A DNA stretch of 64,000 nt from Streptomyces zaomyceticus. GTDB lineage: Bacteria > Actinomycetota > Actinomycetes > Streptomycetales > Streptomycetaceae. Location: assembly GCF_014656215.1 (NCBI RefSeq), contig NZ_BNBZ01000026.1, forward strand, positions 1 through 64,000. The letters are read 5' to 3'. The position numbers and the translations under genes were made by a program. The notes below the pieces were generated by a model. That model had not been told where the DNA came from and ran no database searches. It saw only the letters and a list, made by a program, of their open reading frames with translations. This document shows, in pieces, positions 1-7,291 of this stretch. Numbering within the stretch: the first letter of the stretch is position 1; every line of letters begins with the position of its first letter.

Positions 1-90
1 CCGATCGCGGGCATCGGCGTCGCCGGCGCCCCCTCGGGCGACCTCGACGAGAAGTTCGCCCAGGCCGGCGTCGCCGCCCTCGGCAAGTAA
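1..90 (+). CDS. C-terminal end of a GlcG/HbpS-like (DUF336) protein, partial
   Basis: Only the last 29 codons and the TAA stop are inside the window. The end reads GAPSGDLDEKFAQAGVAAL, which matches the conserved C-terminus of the GlcG/HbpS (DUF336) family, where a glycine-rich G-x-P-x-G-D-x-D loop precedes a final helix. Family members bind haem or small molecules, and HbpS in Streptomyces is an extracellular haem-sensing partner of a two-component system. Nothing visible here separates HbpS from other members. The gene starts to the left of the window. Confidence 0.6.
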   Translation, partial: PIAGIGVAGAPSGDLDEKFAQAGVAALGK

Positions 91-155
91 CACGGCCCGC
101 CCGTCGCCAGGGGGTGTCCGGAAAGTCCCGCCTGGCTCGCACGAGGAACACCGCC

Positions 156-908
156 ATGAACGCGCTCGAAGACACCCTCCTGGCGGCCGCCGCGCACGGT
201 GACACCGTCGCCGTCCGCGCGGCCCTCGCCGCGGGCGCCCGGGTCGACGTCCGCGACCAACGCCGCCGCACACCGCTGCTCCGCGCCGCCCGGCACGACC
301 ACGTCGCCACCGCGCGCGTCCTCCTCGCCGCGGGCGCGGACCCGAACGCCCAGGACGACCGGTGCGACAGCCCCTGGCTGGTCACCGGCGTCACGGGCGG
401 CGTCGCGATGATGCGGACCCTGCTCCCGGCCGGCCCCGACCTCCGGCTCACCGACCGCTACGGCGGAACGGTCCTGATCCCGGCGGCGGAGCGGGGGCAC
501 GTGGCCTATGTCCGCGCCGTCCTCGACGAGACCTCCGTCGACGTCGACCACGTCAACCGTCTGGGCTGGACGGCCCTCCTGGAGGCGGTGATCCTCGGCA
601 CGGGCGGCCGCGCCCACCAGGACGTCGTCGCCCTCCTCCTGGCGGCGGGCGCCGATCCCGAGCTCCCGGACCCGCACGGCCGCACGGCCCTGGACCACGC
701 GGTCCGTCACGGCCTGACGGGGATCGCGGCCCTCCTCGAAGGCCGGCGCCTGTGCCATGCGGGTGGAACAGCCGGGACGGCCCGCACGGATCGGATGGAC
801 CACACAGACCGGATGGACCGCACGGACCGCACGGACCGCACGGACCGCACGGACCGCACGGACAGAACACGCCGTACAGGCCGAGCGAGCCGTACCGGGG
901 CGTTCTGA
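156..908 (+). CDS. Ankyrin-repeat protein with a TDR-repeat tail
   Basis: About 250 residues, probably a cytoplasmic protein-binding scaffold. Four to five ankyrin repeats fill residues 1-200, with typical elements such as TPLLRAARHDHVATARVLL, AGADPNAQD and GRTALDHAV. The start at 156 was chosen over an upstream in-frame GTG at 114 because a GAGGA ribosome binding site sits 7-8 bases before the ATG. The last 40 residues are a low-complexity basic/acidic tail made of repeated Thr-Asp-Arg, encoded by a 9-bp tandem array. This tail is outside the ankyrin fold and may be recent slippage. The partner is unknown. The gene ends 7 bp from the convergent acyl-CoA dehydrogenase gene. Confidence 0.8.
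   Translation: MNALEDTLLAAAAHGDTVAVRAALAAGARVDVRDQRRRTPLLRAARHDHVATARVLLAAGADPNAQDDRCDSPWLVTGVTGGVAMMRTLLPAGPDLRLTDRYGGTVLIPAAERGHVAYVRAVLDETSVDVDHVNRLGWTALLEAVILGTGGRAHQDVVALLLAAGADPELPDPHGRTALDHAVRHGLTGIAALLEGRRLCHAGGTAGTARTDRMDHTDRMDRTDRTDRTDRTDRTDRTRRTGRASRTGAF
787..867 (+). repeat. 9-bp tandem array in the 3' end of the ankyrin gene
   Basis: Nine 9-bp units. The last units are exact copies of CGGACCGCA and the first four have diverged. The unit is a multiple of three, so the array stays open and adds Thr-Asp-Arg triplets to the protein. The gradient from diverged to identical units suggests slippage growth at the 3' side. Confidence 0.9.
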
Positions 909-915
909 ACGGCCG

Positions 916-2064
916 TCACGCCTGCGCGAGCCCCCGGGCGATGACCAGGCGCTGGATCTGGTTGGTGCCCTCGAAGATCTGGGTGATCTTGGCTTCGCGC
1001 ATATAGCGCTCGACCGGGAAGTCACGGGTGTAGCCGTAGCCGCCGAGGACCTGGACGGCGTCCGTCGTGACCTTCATCGCCGTGTCGGTGGCGATGAGCT
1101 TGGCCGCGCTGGCCTGCCGGCTGAAGGGACGGCCGAGGTCACGGCGGCGGGCCGCGTCCAGGTAGGTGGCGCGGGCCGCGTCGACGGCGGCGGCCATGTC
1201 GGCGAGGAGGAAGCCGAGGCCCTGGTGGTCGATGATCCGACGGCCGAAGGTGGTGCGCTCGTTGGCGTACGCCACGGCGGCGTCGAGGGCGGCCTGGGCG
1301 AGACCCGTGGCGCAGGCGGCGATGCCGAGACGGCCGCTGTCGAGCGCGCTGAAGGCGATCTGGAGGCCCTGGCCCTCGTCCCCGACGAGCCGGTCGGCGT
1401 CGAGGAGGGCGCCGTCCCAGTAGGCGGAGGTGGTGGGGACCGCCTGGAGGCCCATCTTGCGCTCGGGGGCGCCGAAGCTCAGGCCCTCGGTCGCGCCGGG
1501 GGCGAGGAAGCAGGAGATGCCGTGGCTGCCGGGCGCGGTACGGGCGAAGAGCGCGTAGAAGCCGGCCCTGCCTCCGTGGGTGATCCACGCCTTGGTGCCG
1601 GTGATCCGGTAGCCGCTGCCGTCGTCCTGCCGCTCGGCCTTGCAGGTGAGCGCGGCGGCGTCGGAGCCGGCCTGGGGCTCGGAGAGGCTGTAGCCGCCGA
1701 TGGTCCGGCCCTCGAGCATCTCGGGCAGCCAGCGTTCCTTCTGTTCCGCGGTGCCGAAGGTGTGCAGGGGGTGGCAGGCGAGCGTGTGGACGCTGGTGGC
1801 GACGGCGACGGCCGCCCAGCGCGCGGCGAGCTCCTCCAGGACCTGGAGGTAGACCTCGTACGGCTGGCCTCCGCCGCCGAACTCCTCGGGATACGGCAGG
1901 CCGAGCAGCCCGGCCTCGCCGAGGGTGGCGAAGAGCCCTTCGGGATAGGTCTCGGTGGCCTCGTACTCGTCCGCCTTGGGAGAGAGCTCCTTGTCGGCGA
2001 TCTCCCTGGTGAGGGCGATGAGGTCCGCTGCCTCGGGGGTGGGAAGCAGGCGGTCGACATCCAT
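916..2064 (-). CDS. Acyl-CoA dehydrogenase
   Basis: A 382-residue flavoenzyme that introduces the alpha-beta double bond in acyl-CoA and passes electrons to ETF. The length is normal for the short/medium-chain family. Signatures: SLSEPQAGSDAAALTC (about 126-141), the FAD-binding AWITHGG region (159-165), and IFEGTNQIQR (363-372) with the likely catalytic Glu365 and the flavin-contacting C-terminus. The open frame runs further upstream to 2412, but ATG at 2064 is the right start because GGAGA lies 5-9 bases before it and the family N-terminus begins here. It is divergent from a TetR gene, and a palindrome at 2089-2114 lies in its upstream region, so TetR control is likely. The substrate cannot be told from sequence. 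Confidence 0.92.
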   Translation of the reverse strand: MDVDRLLPTPEAADLIALTREIADKELSPKADEYEATETYPEGLFATLGEAGLLGLPYPEEFGGGGQPYEVYLQVLEELAARWAAVAVATSVHTLACHPLHTFGTAEQKERWLPEMLEGRTIGGYSLSEPQAGSDAAALTCKAERQDDGSGYRITGTKAWITHGGRAGFYALFARTAPGSHGISCFLAPGATEGLSFGAPERKMGLQAVPTTSAYWDGALLDADRLVGDEGQGLQIAFSALDSGRLGIAACATGLAQAALDAAVAYANERTTFGRRIIDHQGLGFLLADMAAAVDAARATYLDAARRRDLGRPFSRQASAAKLIATDTAMKVTTDAVQVLGGYGYTRDFPVERYMREAKITQIFEGTNQIQRLVIARGLAQA

Positions 2065-2088
2065 GGCGTCTCCATCGGCGCGCAAAGT

Positions 2089-2114
2089 GGTACTGCGGAA
2101 GGTACTGCAGTACC
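2089..2114. promoter_or_regulatory. Candidate TetR operator between acyl-CoA dehydrogenase and tetR
   Basis: A perfect 14-bp palindrome, GGTACTGCAGTACC (2101-2114), is preceded by another GGTACTGC half-site at 2089-2096, exactly 12 bp upstream. It lies 25 bp from one start and 66 bp from the divergent one, the usual place for an autoregulated TetR site. That TetR binds it is inference. Confidence 0.6.
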
Positions 2115-2179
2115 GCTTAGCGTAGCGCAGAAGGGTTTCGCCGTAACCCCCCGGAATCCCGGCCTGGAATACTGACCGG

Positions 2180-2785
2180 GTGATCGAGACCTCAGCCGCC
2201 GACGCCCCGAAGCTGACGGGCCGCGGCGCGGCGCGCCGCTCCGCCCTCTTCGAGGAGCTCGTCGCCCTCCTCGTCGGCGAGGGATTCGCCCGGCTGACGC
2301 TCGACGACCTGGCCGCTCGGCTGCACTGCTCGAAGCGGACCCTGTACGGCCTGGCGGGGAGCAAGGAGCAGCTGGTCCGGGCGGCCGTCGTGCACTTCTT
2401 CCGGCGTGCCACGGCCCGGGTGGAGGCGGTCCTCGCCGCCGCGACCGGCCCCGCCGAGCGGCTCGCCGCCTATCTGCGGGCGGTCTCGGCAGAGCTGGCC
2501 CCGGTCTCGCCGCAGTTCTTCGACGACGTGGCCGCGTTCGAGCCGGCGGCCGAGGTGTACGAGCGGAACACGCGCGCGGCGGCGGGCCGGGTCCAGCAGC
2601 TCATCGAGGAGGGGGTGCGGGCGGGTGTCTTCCGTGAGGTGCACGTGACCTTCGCGGCCGACGTGATCTCCTCGGTGATGGTCCGGATCCAGCGGCGCCA
2701 GGTGGCCTCGGCGACCGGTCTGGCCGACGCGGAGGCGTACGAGCAGCTCGCCGAACTCCTCCTGAGCGGCCTCCGCAAGGCCTGA
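2180..2785 (+). CDS. TetR/AcrR family transcriptional regulator
   Basis: A 201-residue DNA-binding repressor with GTG start. The N-terminal helix-turn-helix is at about 33-55 (LTLDDLAARLHCSKRTLYGL, followed by the K-E-Q-L motif typical of TetR). The rest is a helical ligand-binding and dimerisation domain. It is transcribed away from the acyl-CoA dehydrogenase gene at 916-2064. Position and the shared palindrome suggest that it represses that gene and itself and is relieved by an acyl-CoA or related ligand. The ligand is unknown. Confidence 0.88.
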   Translation: MIETSAADAPKLTGRGAARRSALFEELVALLVGEGFARLTLDDLAARLHCSKRTLYGLAGSKEQLVRAAVVHFFRRATARVEAVLAAATGPAERLAAYLRAVSAELAPVSPQFFDDVAAFEPAAEVYERNTRAAAGRVQQLIEEGVRAGVFREVHVTFAADVISSVMVRIQRRQVASATGLADAEAYEQLAELLLSGLRKA

Positions 2786-2949
2786 GCGCCCGAGCGGGGG
2801 CGCCCCGGCGAGCCACGCAACGCGACCGCGTTCAGGTCCTGAAGGCTCGCCGCGCTTAATTCAGGGTGTGGCTTAAAGCTCAAGAGAAGAAGGCCCGCGC
2901 GTACCGGCGGAGGTATGTTGACCTCAGGACTACTTCGCCAGGGGGCCCA

Positions 2950-4263
2950 GTGACCATGCGGAACGGCCGCACCGTGCGTGACCTGCGACGCGAGAACCGC
3001 ACCGCGGTCCTTCAGCGCCTCTACTTCGACGGGCCGCTGAGCCGTTTCTCGCTCGGCCCCGCCACCGGCCTCAGCTCCGGCTCGGTCAGCAACGTGGTCG
3101 CGGAGCTCGTCGCCGAGGGACTGGTCGAGGAGGCGGGCAGCGTCGACTCGGCCGGCGGCCGCCCCCGCACCCTGCTCCGGATCACCCCGGGCAGCGGCTG
3201 CATGATCGGCGTCGACGTCGGCGAGACGAGGGTCAGGATCGAGCTCTTCGACCTCACCCTCACCGAGCTCGCCCGCACCGAACGCCCGTTGGCGATCGAC
3301 AGCCCGAACCCCCACGACCGGTACGAGGTCGGGGTCGTCGTCGGGCACGTGCGGGAGGGCGTCGCGGAGGTGCTGCGGACCGCCGGCGTGGCCGCCGAGC
3401 AGCTCCTCGGGGTCGGCATCGGCGTGCCCGGCATCGTCGCCCGTGACGCCGAGGACGGCGCGGTCGTGCACGGCCAGACCACCGGCTGGGACGCGGTGCC
3501 CCTGGAGCGGCTGCTCCGCGAGAGCGTGGACCTGCCGCCCTCGGTGCCGTACTGGATCGACAACGGCGCCAAGACCCTCGGCCAGGCCGAGATGTGGTTC
3601 GGCGCCGGGCGGGGCGCGCACAGCGCCGTCGTCGTCCTCTTCGGCTCGGGCGTGGGCGCCTGCGTGGTCACGGACCCGATGGGGCCCGGCCGGGCGATCG
3701 AGTGGGGACACCTGAAGGTGCGGGTCAGGGGCCGTCGGTGCCGCTGCGGCGCACAGGGCTGCCTGGAGGCGTACGCCGGCGCCGAGGCGCTCCTCGAGCG
3801 GTGGCGCGAGGCGGGCGGACGGCCCCCGGAGGGCACCGACGAGGAGACGGCGCTGACGGCGATGCTGACGGCCGCCTACCCGGCGGACGCGACGACGGAT
3901 CCCGACGCGACGGCGCTCGCCGTCCTCGAGGAGACGGCCGAGTACCTGGGCGCCGGCTTCGCCGACCTCATCAACCTCTTCCAGCCCGAGCGCATCCTCG
4001 TCGGCGGCTGGGCGGGGCTCCAGCTCGGCGCCCCCTTCCTGGAGACGGTGAAGGGGTACGCCACGGAGTACGCCCTGAAGTACCCGGCGGCCCGGGTCCG
4101 CATCTCCCTCGGCACGCTGGGCCCCGACGCGGTCACGGTCGGGGCGGCGATCCTGCCGCTCGCGGACTTCTTCGCCCGGGGCGGGCGCCGGGCCGAGGCC
4201 GAGGCGGACGAGGAACAGCCGGCCTGGGCGTCGGCCGTACGGGGCAGGGGCGCGCCGCACTGA
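2950..4263 (+). CDS. ROK family transcriptional regulator
   Basis: About 437 residues. An N-terminal winged helix (about 10-65, with the GLSSGSVSNVVAEL recognition element) precedes a ROK sugar-kinase-like domain. The ROK domain shows the phosphate loop GVDVGETRVRIELFD and the zinc motif CRCGAQGCLEAYAG (about residues 265-278). Such proteins (NagC/XylR type) are usually sugar-responsive repressors. The open frame extends upstream to 2866, but GTG 2950 (or ATG 2956, two codons on) fits an AGGGGG ribosome binding site and the family start. There is no sugar operon next to it, so the target is unknown. It converges on xdhC. Confidence 0.88.
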   Translation: MTMRNGRTVRDLRRENRTAVLQRLYFDGPLSRFSLGPATGLSSGSVSNVVAELVAEGLVEEAGSVDSAGGRPRTLLRITPGSGCMIGVDVGETRVRIELFDLTLTELARTERPLAIDSPNPHDRYEVGVVVGHVREGVAEVLRTAGVAAEQLLGVGIGVPGIVARDAEDGAVVHGQTTGWDAVPLERLLRESVDLPPSVPYWIDNGAKTLGQAEMWFGAGRGAHSAVVVLFGSGVGACVVTDPMGPGRAIEWGHLKVRVRGRRCRCGAQGCLEAYAGAEALLERWREAGGRPPEGTDEETALTAMLTAAYPADATTDPDATALAVLEETAEYLGAGFADLINLFQPERILVGGWAGLQLGAPFLETVKGYATEYALKYPAARVRISLGTLGPDAVTVGAAILPLADFFARGGRRAEAEADEEQPAWASAVRGRGAPH

Positions 4264-4302
4264 CCCCGCGCCCGCTCCGGCCGGACTTCCGCTTCCGCGG
4301 GG

Positions 4303-4321
4303 GCGACGGAACCGCCGTCGC
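4303..4321. terminator. Possible bidirectional terminator between the ROK gene and xdhC
   Basis: A perfect 7-bp stem, GCGACGG and CCGTCGC, with loop AACCG lies in the 93-bp gap between two convergent genes. There is no T-run, which is common in this genus. Confidence 0.4.
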
Positions 4322-4356
4322 CTCCCGGGGACCGCACCGGCGCCGGGCCGGGGCCG

Positions 4357-5493
4357 TCAGGCGACGGAGCCTATGCGGCCGTCCGGTTGCCGGGGGCCGT
4401 CGTGGTGGATCGGGGTGTGGGCGCCGGTGAGCGAGGTGCCGGTGCCGCCCCGGCGGTTGGCGACGATCTCGGCGCCGATCGACAGGGCGGTCTCCTCGGG
4501 CGTACGGGCGCCCAGGTCGAGGCCGATCGGGGAGCGCAGCCGGGCCAGTTCGAGTTCGGTGACGCCGACCTCGCGGAGGCGCTTGTTGCGGTCCTCGTGG
4601 GTGCGGCGGGAGCCCATCGCGCCGATGTAGGCGACGGGGAGCCTGAGGGCCGCCTGGATGAGCGGCACGTCGAACTTCGCGTCGTGGGTCAGGACGCAGA
4701 GCACGGTGCGGCCGTCCACCTCGGTGGACGCCAGGTAGCGGTGGGGCCATTCGACGACGATCTCGTCGGCCTCGGGGAAGCGGGCCGGCGTCGCGAAGAC
4801 GGGCCGCGCGTCGCAGACGGTGACGTGGTAGCCGAGGAACTTGCCGACCCGGACGAGGGCGGCGGCGAAGTCGATGGCACCGAAGACGATCATGCGGGGC
4901 GCGGGCACGGAGGACTCGACCAGAAGGGTGAGCGGCTGTCCGCAGCGGCTGCCGTCCTCGCCGATCTCGACGATGCCGGTACGGCCCGCGTCGAGCATCG
5001 CGCGGGCCTCGGCGGCGGCGGTGCGGTCCAGCTCAGGGTGACCGCCGAGCTTCCCCTCGTACGCGCCGTCGGGGCGGACCAGGAGCGCCCGGCCCATGAG
5101 GTCCTCGGGGCCGGAGACGATCCGGGCCAGGGCCGCGGCCTCCCCGGCGGAGGCGGCCGCGAGCGCGGCGGGGAAGACCCCGCCGCGGACCGGGGTGACG
5201 AGGATGTCGATGACACCGCCGCAGGTCAGACCGACCGCGAAGGCGTCCTCGTCGCTGTAGCCGAAGCGCTCGACGACGGTCTTCCCGTCCTCGATGGCCT
5301 GTTGGCACAGCTCGTAGACCGCACCCTCCACACATCCGCCGGAGACCGAGCCGATCGCCGTGCCGTCGCTGTCGACGGCGAGCGCGGCGCCCGGCTGCCG
5401 GGGCGCGCTCCCGCCGACCGCCACGACCGTGGCGACGGCGAACTCGCGTCCCTGCTCGACCCACCGCTGCAGCTCCTCGGCGATGTCCAGCAT
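4357..5493 (-). CDS. xdhC: XdhC/CoxI family molybdenum-enzyme maturation protein
   Basis: 378 residues. XdhC proteins bind the molybdenum cofactor and help its sulfuration and insertion into xanthine dehydrogenase. The N-terminal XdhC/CoxI domain shows the signature SAPRQPGA and SGGCVEGAV, with the conserved cysteine in GGCVEG. The C-terminal part is a Rossmann-like domain with GAIDFAAAL, YIGAMGSRRTHEDR and IGLDLGARTPEETALSI. The start has a GAGGAG ribosome binding site 7 bases upstream. It is the last gene of a leftward purine catabolism operon, 43 bp downstream of the purine permease, which supports the xanthine dehydrogenase role over a role for another molybdenum enzyme. Confidence 0.9.
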   Translation of the reverse strand: MLDIAEELQRWVEQGREFAVATVVAVGGSAPRQPGAALAVDSDGTAIGSVSGGCVEGAVYELCQQAIEDGKTVVERFGYSDEDAFAVGLTCGGVIDILVTPVRGGVFPAALAAASAGEAAALARIVSGPEDLMGRALLVRPDGAYEGKLGGHPELDRTAAAEARAMLDAGRTGIVEIGEDGSRCGQPLTLLVESSVPAPRMIVFGAIDFAAALVRVGKFLGYHVTVCDARPVFATPARFPEADEIVVEWPHRYLASTEVDGRTVLCVLTHDAKFDVPLIQAALRLPVAYIGAMGSRRTHEDRNKRLREVGVTELELARLRSPIGLDLGARTPEETALSIGAEIVANRRGGTGTSLTGAHTPIHHDGPRQPDGRIGSVA

Positions 5494-5536
5494 CTCGAAC
5501 TCCTCGATACGTGTGTGGAGGGTGACGGTACGGGCG

Positions 5537-7003
5537 TCAGCTGACGCCCAGCCAGCTCTCGATCGGATGGATCGCGAAGAACACGATGAAGATCGCGGTC
5601 AGGCCCCACATGAAGGCGCCCACTTCGCGTGCCTTGCCCTGCGCCGTCTTGATGACGGTGTAGGAGATGACGCCGGCCGCGACACCCGTGGTGATGGTGT
5701 ACGTGAAGGGCATCAGGACCACGGTGAGGAACACCGGGATCGCGACGGAGCGGTCGCTCCAGTCGACGTGCTTGGCGTTCTGCATCATCATCGCGCCGAT
5801 GACGACCAGGGCGGCGGAGGCGACCTCGGCCGGGACGATCGCGGTGATCGGGGTGAAGAAGAGGCAGGCCGCGAAGAAGGCGCCCGTGACGACGGAGGAC
5901 AGACCCGTACGGGCGCCCTCGCCGACGCCGGTGGCCGACTCGACGAAGACGGTCTGGCCGGAGCCGCCGACGCCGCCGCCGATGACACCGCCGGCACCGT
6001 CGATGAACAGCGCCTTGGAGAGGCCGGGCATCCGGCCCTGGGAGTCCGCGAGCTTGGCCTCGGAGCCGACGCCGATGATCGTGGCCATGGCGTCGAAGAA
6101 GCCGGCGAGCACCAGAGTGAAGATGATCATGGTGATCGTGATGTAGCCGACGTCGCCCCAGCCGCTGAAGGAGACCTCACCGATGAGTGAGAAGTCCGGC
6201 GTGGAGACGGCGCTGCCGTTGAGCTCCGGCGGGCCGGAGAACCAGGCCTTGGCCGGCAGGTCGCCGACGGCGTTCACGATGGCGGCGATGACCGTGCCCG
6301 CCACGATGCCGATCAGGATGGCGCCGGGCACGTTGCGGGCCTGGAGCGCGAAGATCAGCAGCAGGGTGAAGGCGAAGATCAGGACCGGCCAGCCGGCCAG
6401 CTCGCCGGCCGGGCCGAGGACGACCGGGCCACCGCCGGGAGAGGGGTTCTCGTGGACGAAGCCCGCCTTGACGAAGCCGATGAGCGCGATGAAGAGACCG
6501 ATGCCGATGGTGATCGCGTGCTTGATCGCCAAGGGGATCGCGTTCATGATCATCTCACGGAGGCCGGTGACCACCAGGAGACAGATCACCACACCGTAGG
6601 CCACACACATGGCCATCGCCTGGGGCCAGGTCATGACGGCGATGACCTGCGAGGACAGCACGCCGGAGACGCTGAGACCGGCCGCCAGGGCGAGCGGGAC
6701 CTTGCCCCAGAAGCCCATCAGCAGGGTGGTCACGGCGGCGGCGAGCGCGGTCGCGGTGATGAGTGCGGGCTGGCTGAGGACGTTGCCGTCCACATCCTTG
6801 CCGCCGAGGATCAGGGGGTTGAGCAGGAGAATGTACGCCATCGCCATGAAGGTGGTGACGCCGCCGCGGATCTCCGTCGCGACGGTGGATCCTCTCTCCG
6901 AGATGTGAAAGTACCGGTCGAGCCAAGAGCGGCCGGCGGGGACGTTCGAGCCGGAGCCCGCGTCCTCCGAAGCGGTCTTGGGCTCCACAGACGACTGGGT
7001 CAT
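5537..7003 (-). CDS. NCS2 family purine permease (AzgA-like)
   Basis: A 488-residue integral membrane transporter with about a dozen hydrophobic segments. It probably imports hypoxanthine, guanine, xanthine or adenine with protons. Family features include the FMAMAYILLLNPLILGG region in the first membrane helices and GVIGGGVGGSGQTVFVESAT in the middle, as in AzgA-type carriers. The start at 7003 was preferred over an in-frame TTG at 7018 because GGGAG lies 8 bases before the ATG. It lies between the xanthine dehydrogenase genes and xdhC on the same strand, so it probably supplies the substrate. A 288-bp gap with a repeat array separates it from the dehydrogenase genes and may hold its own promoter. 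Confidence 0.9.
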   Translation of the reverse strand: MTQSSVEPKTASEDAGSGSNVPAGRSWLDRYFHISERGSTVATEIRGGVTTFMAMAYILLLNPLILGGKDVDGNVLSQPALITATALAAAVTTLLMGFWGKVPLALAAGLSVSGVLSSQVIAVMTWPQAMAMCVAYGVVICLLVVTGLREMIMNAIPLAIKHAITIGIGLFIALIGFVKAGFVHENPSPGGGPVVLGPAGELAGWPVLIFAFTLLLIFALQARNVPGAILIGIVAGTVIAAIVNAVGDLPAKAWFSGPPELNGSAVSTPDFSLIGEVSFSGWGDVGYITITMIIFTLVLAGFFDAMATIIGVGSEAKLADSQGRMPGLSKALFIDGAGGVIGGGVGGSGQTVFVESATGVGEGARTGLSSVVTGAFFAACLFFTPITAIVPAEVASAALVVIGAMMMQNAKHVDWSDRSVAIPVFLTVVLMPFTYTITTGVAAGVISYTVIKTAQGKAREVGAFMWGLTAIFIVFFAIHPIESWLGVS

Positions 7004-7138
7004 GGGGCCTACTCCCAAGGTTCAAAGGGGCACCCGCGTCAGACTTCGAAGGACTTCGATCTGGTGAAGAATGCGGGATTTGGGATGCTGCGTGGGCTGC
7101 ACGACCCGGGGGACGGCCCGAGGCGAACGGAATGGATC

Positions 7139-7225
7139 GGTACTGCGGTACTGCGGGGCACTGCGGGTACTGCTGGTCCTGCGGGGCACTGCTGATGGTG
7201 CTGGTACTGCGGGGTACTGCTGGGG
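7139..7225. repeat. Degenerate ~9-bp tandem array of GGTACTGC upstream of the permease gene
   Basis: Nine consecutive 8-10-bp units of the form GG(T/C)ACTGC, then TGGGG, lie in the 288-bp gap between xdhL and the purine permease gene. The first two units are exact GGTACTGC. The array covers most of the space where a promoter or leader of the permease would be. The rest of the gap (7004-7138 and 7226-7291) holds no gene that I can see. Confidence 0.75.
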
Positions 7226-7291
7226 TGACTCCGGGCGGTACGGGCGGGGAAGTGTGACGTTCCGTGGGAGGCACGGACCGCCCGGAGAGTC

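Noticed and set aside
787..867. CRISPR-like look of the tandem array
   Set aside because: Units are adjacent without spacers, and the array is inside a gene.
757..2175. A 472-codon open frame opposite the acyl-CoA dehydrogenase gene
   Set aside because: Its composition is Gly/Glu/Val-rich and repetitive, while the other strand shows a normal family protein.
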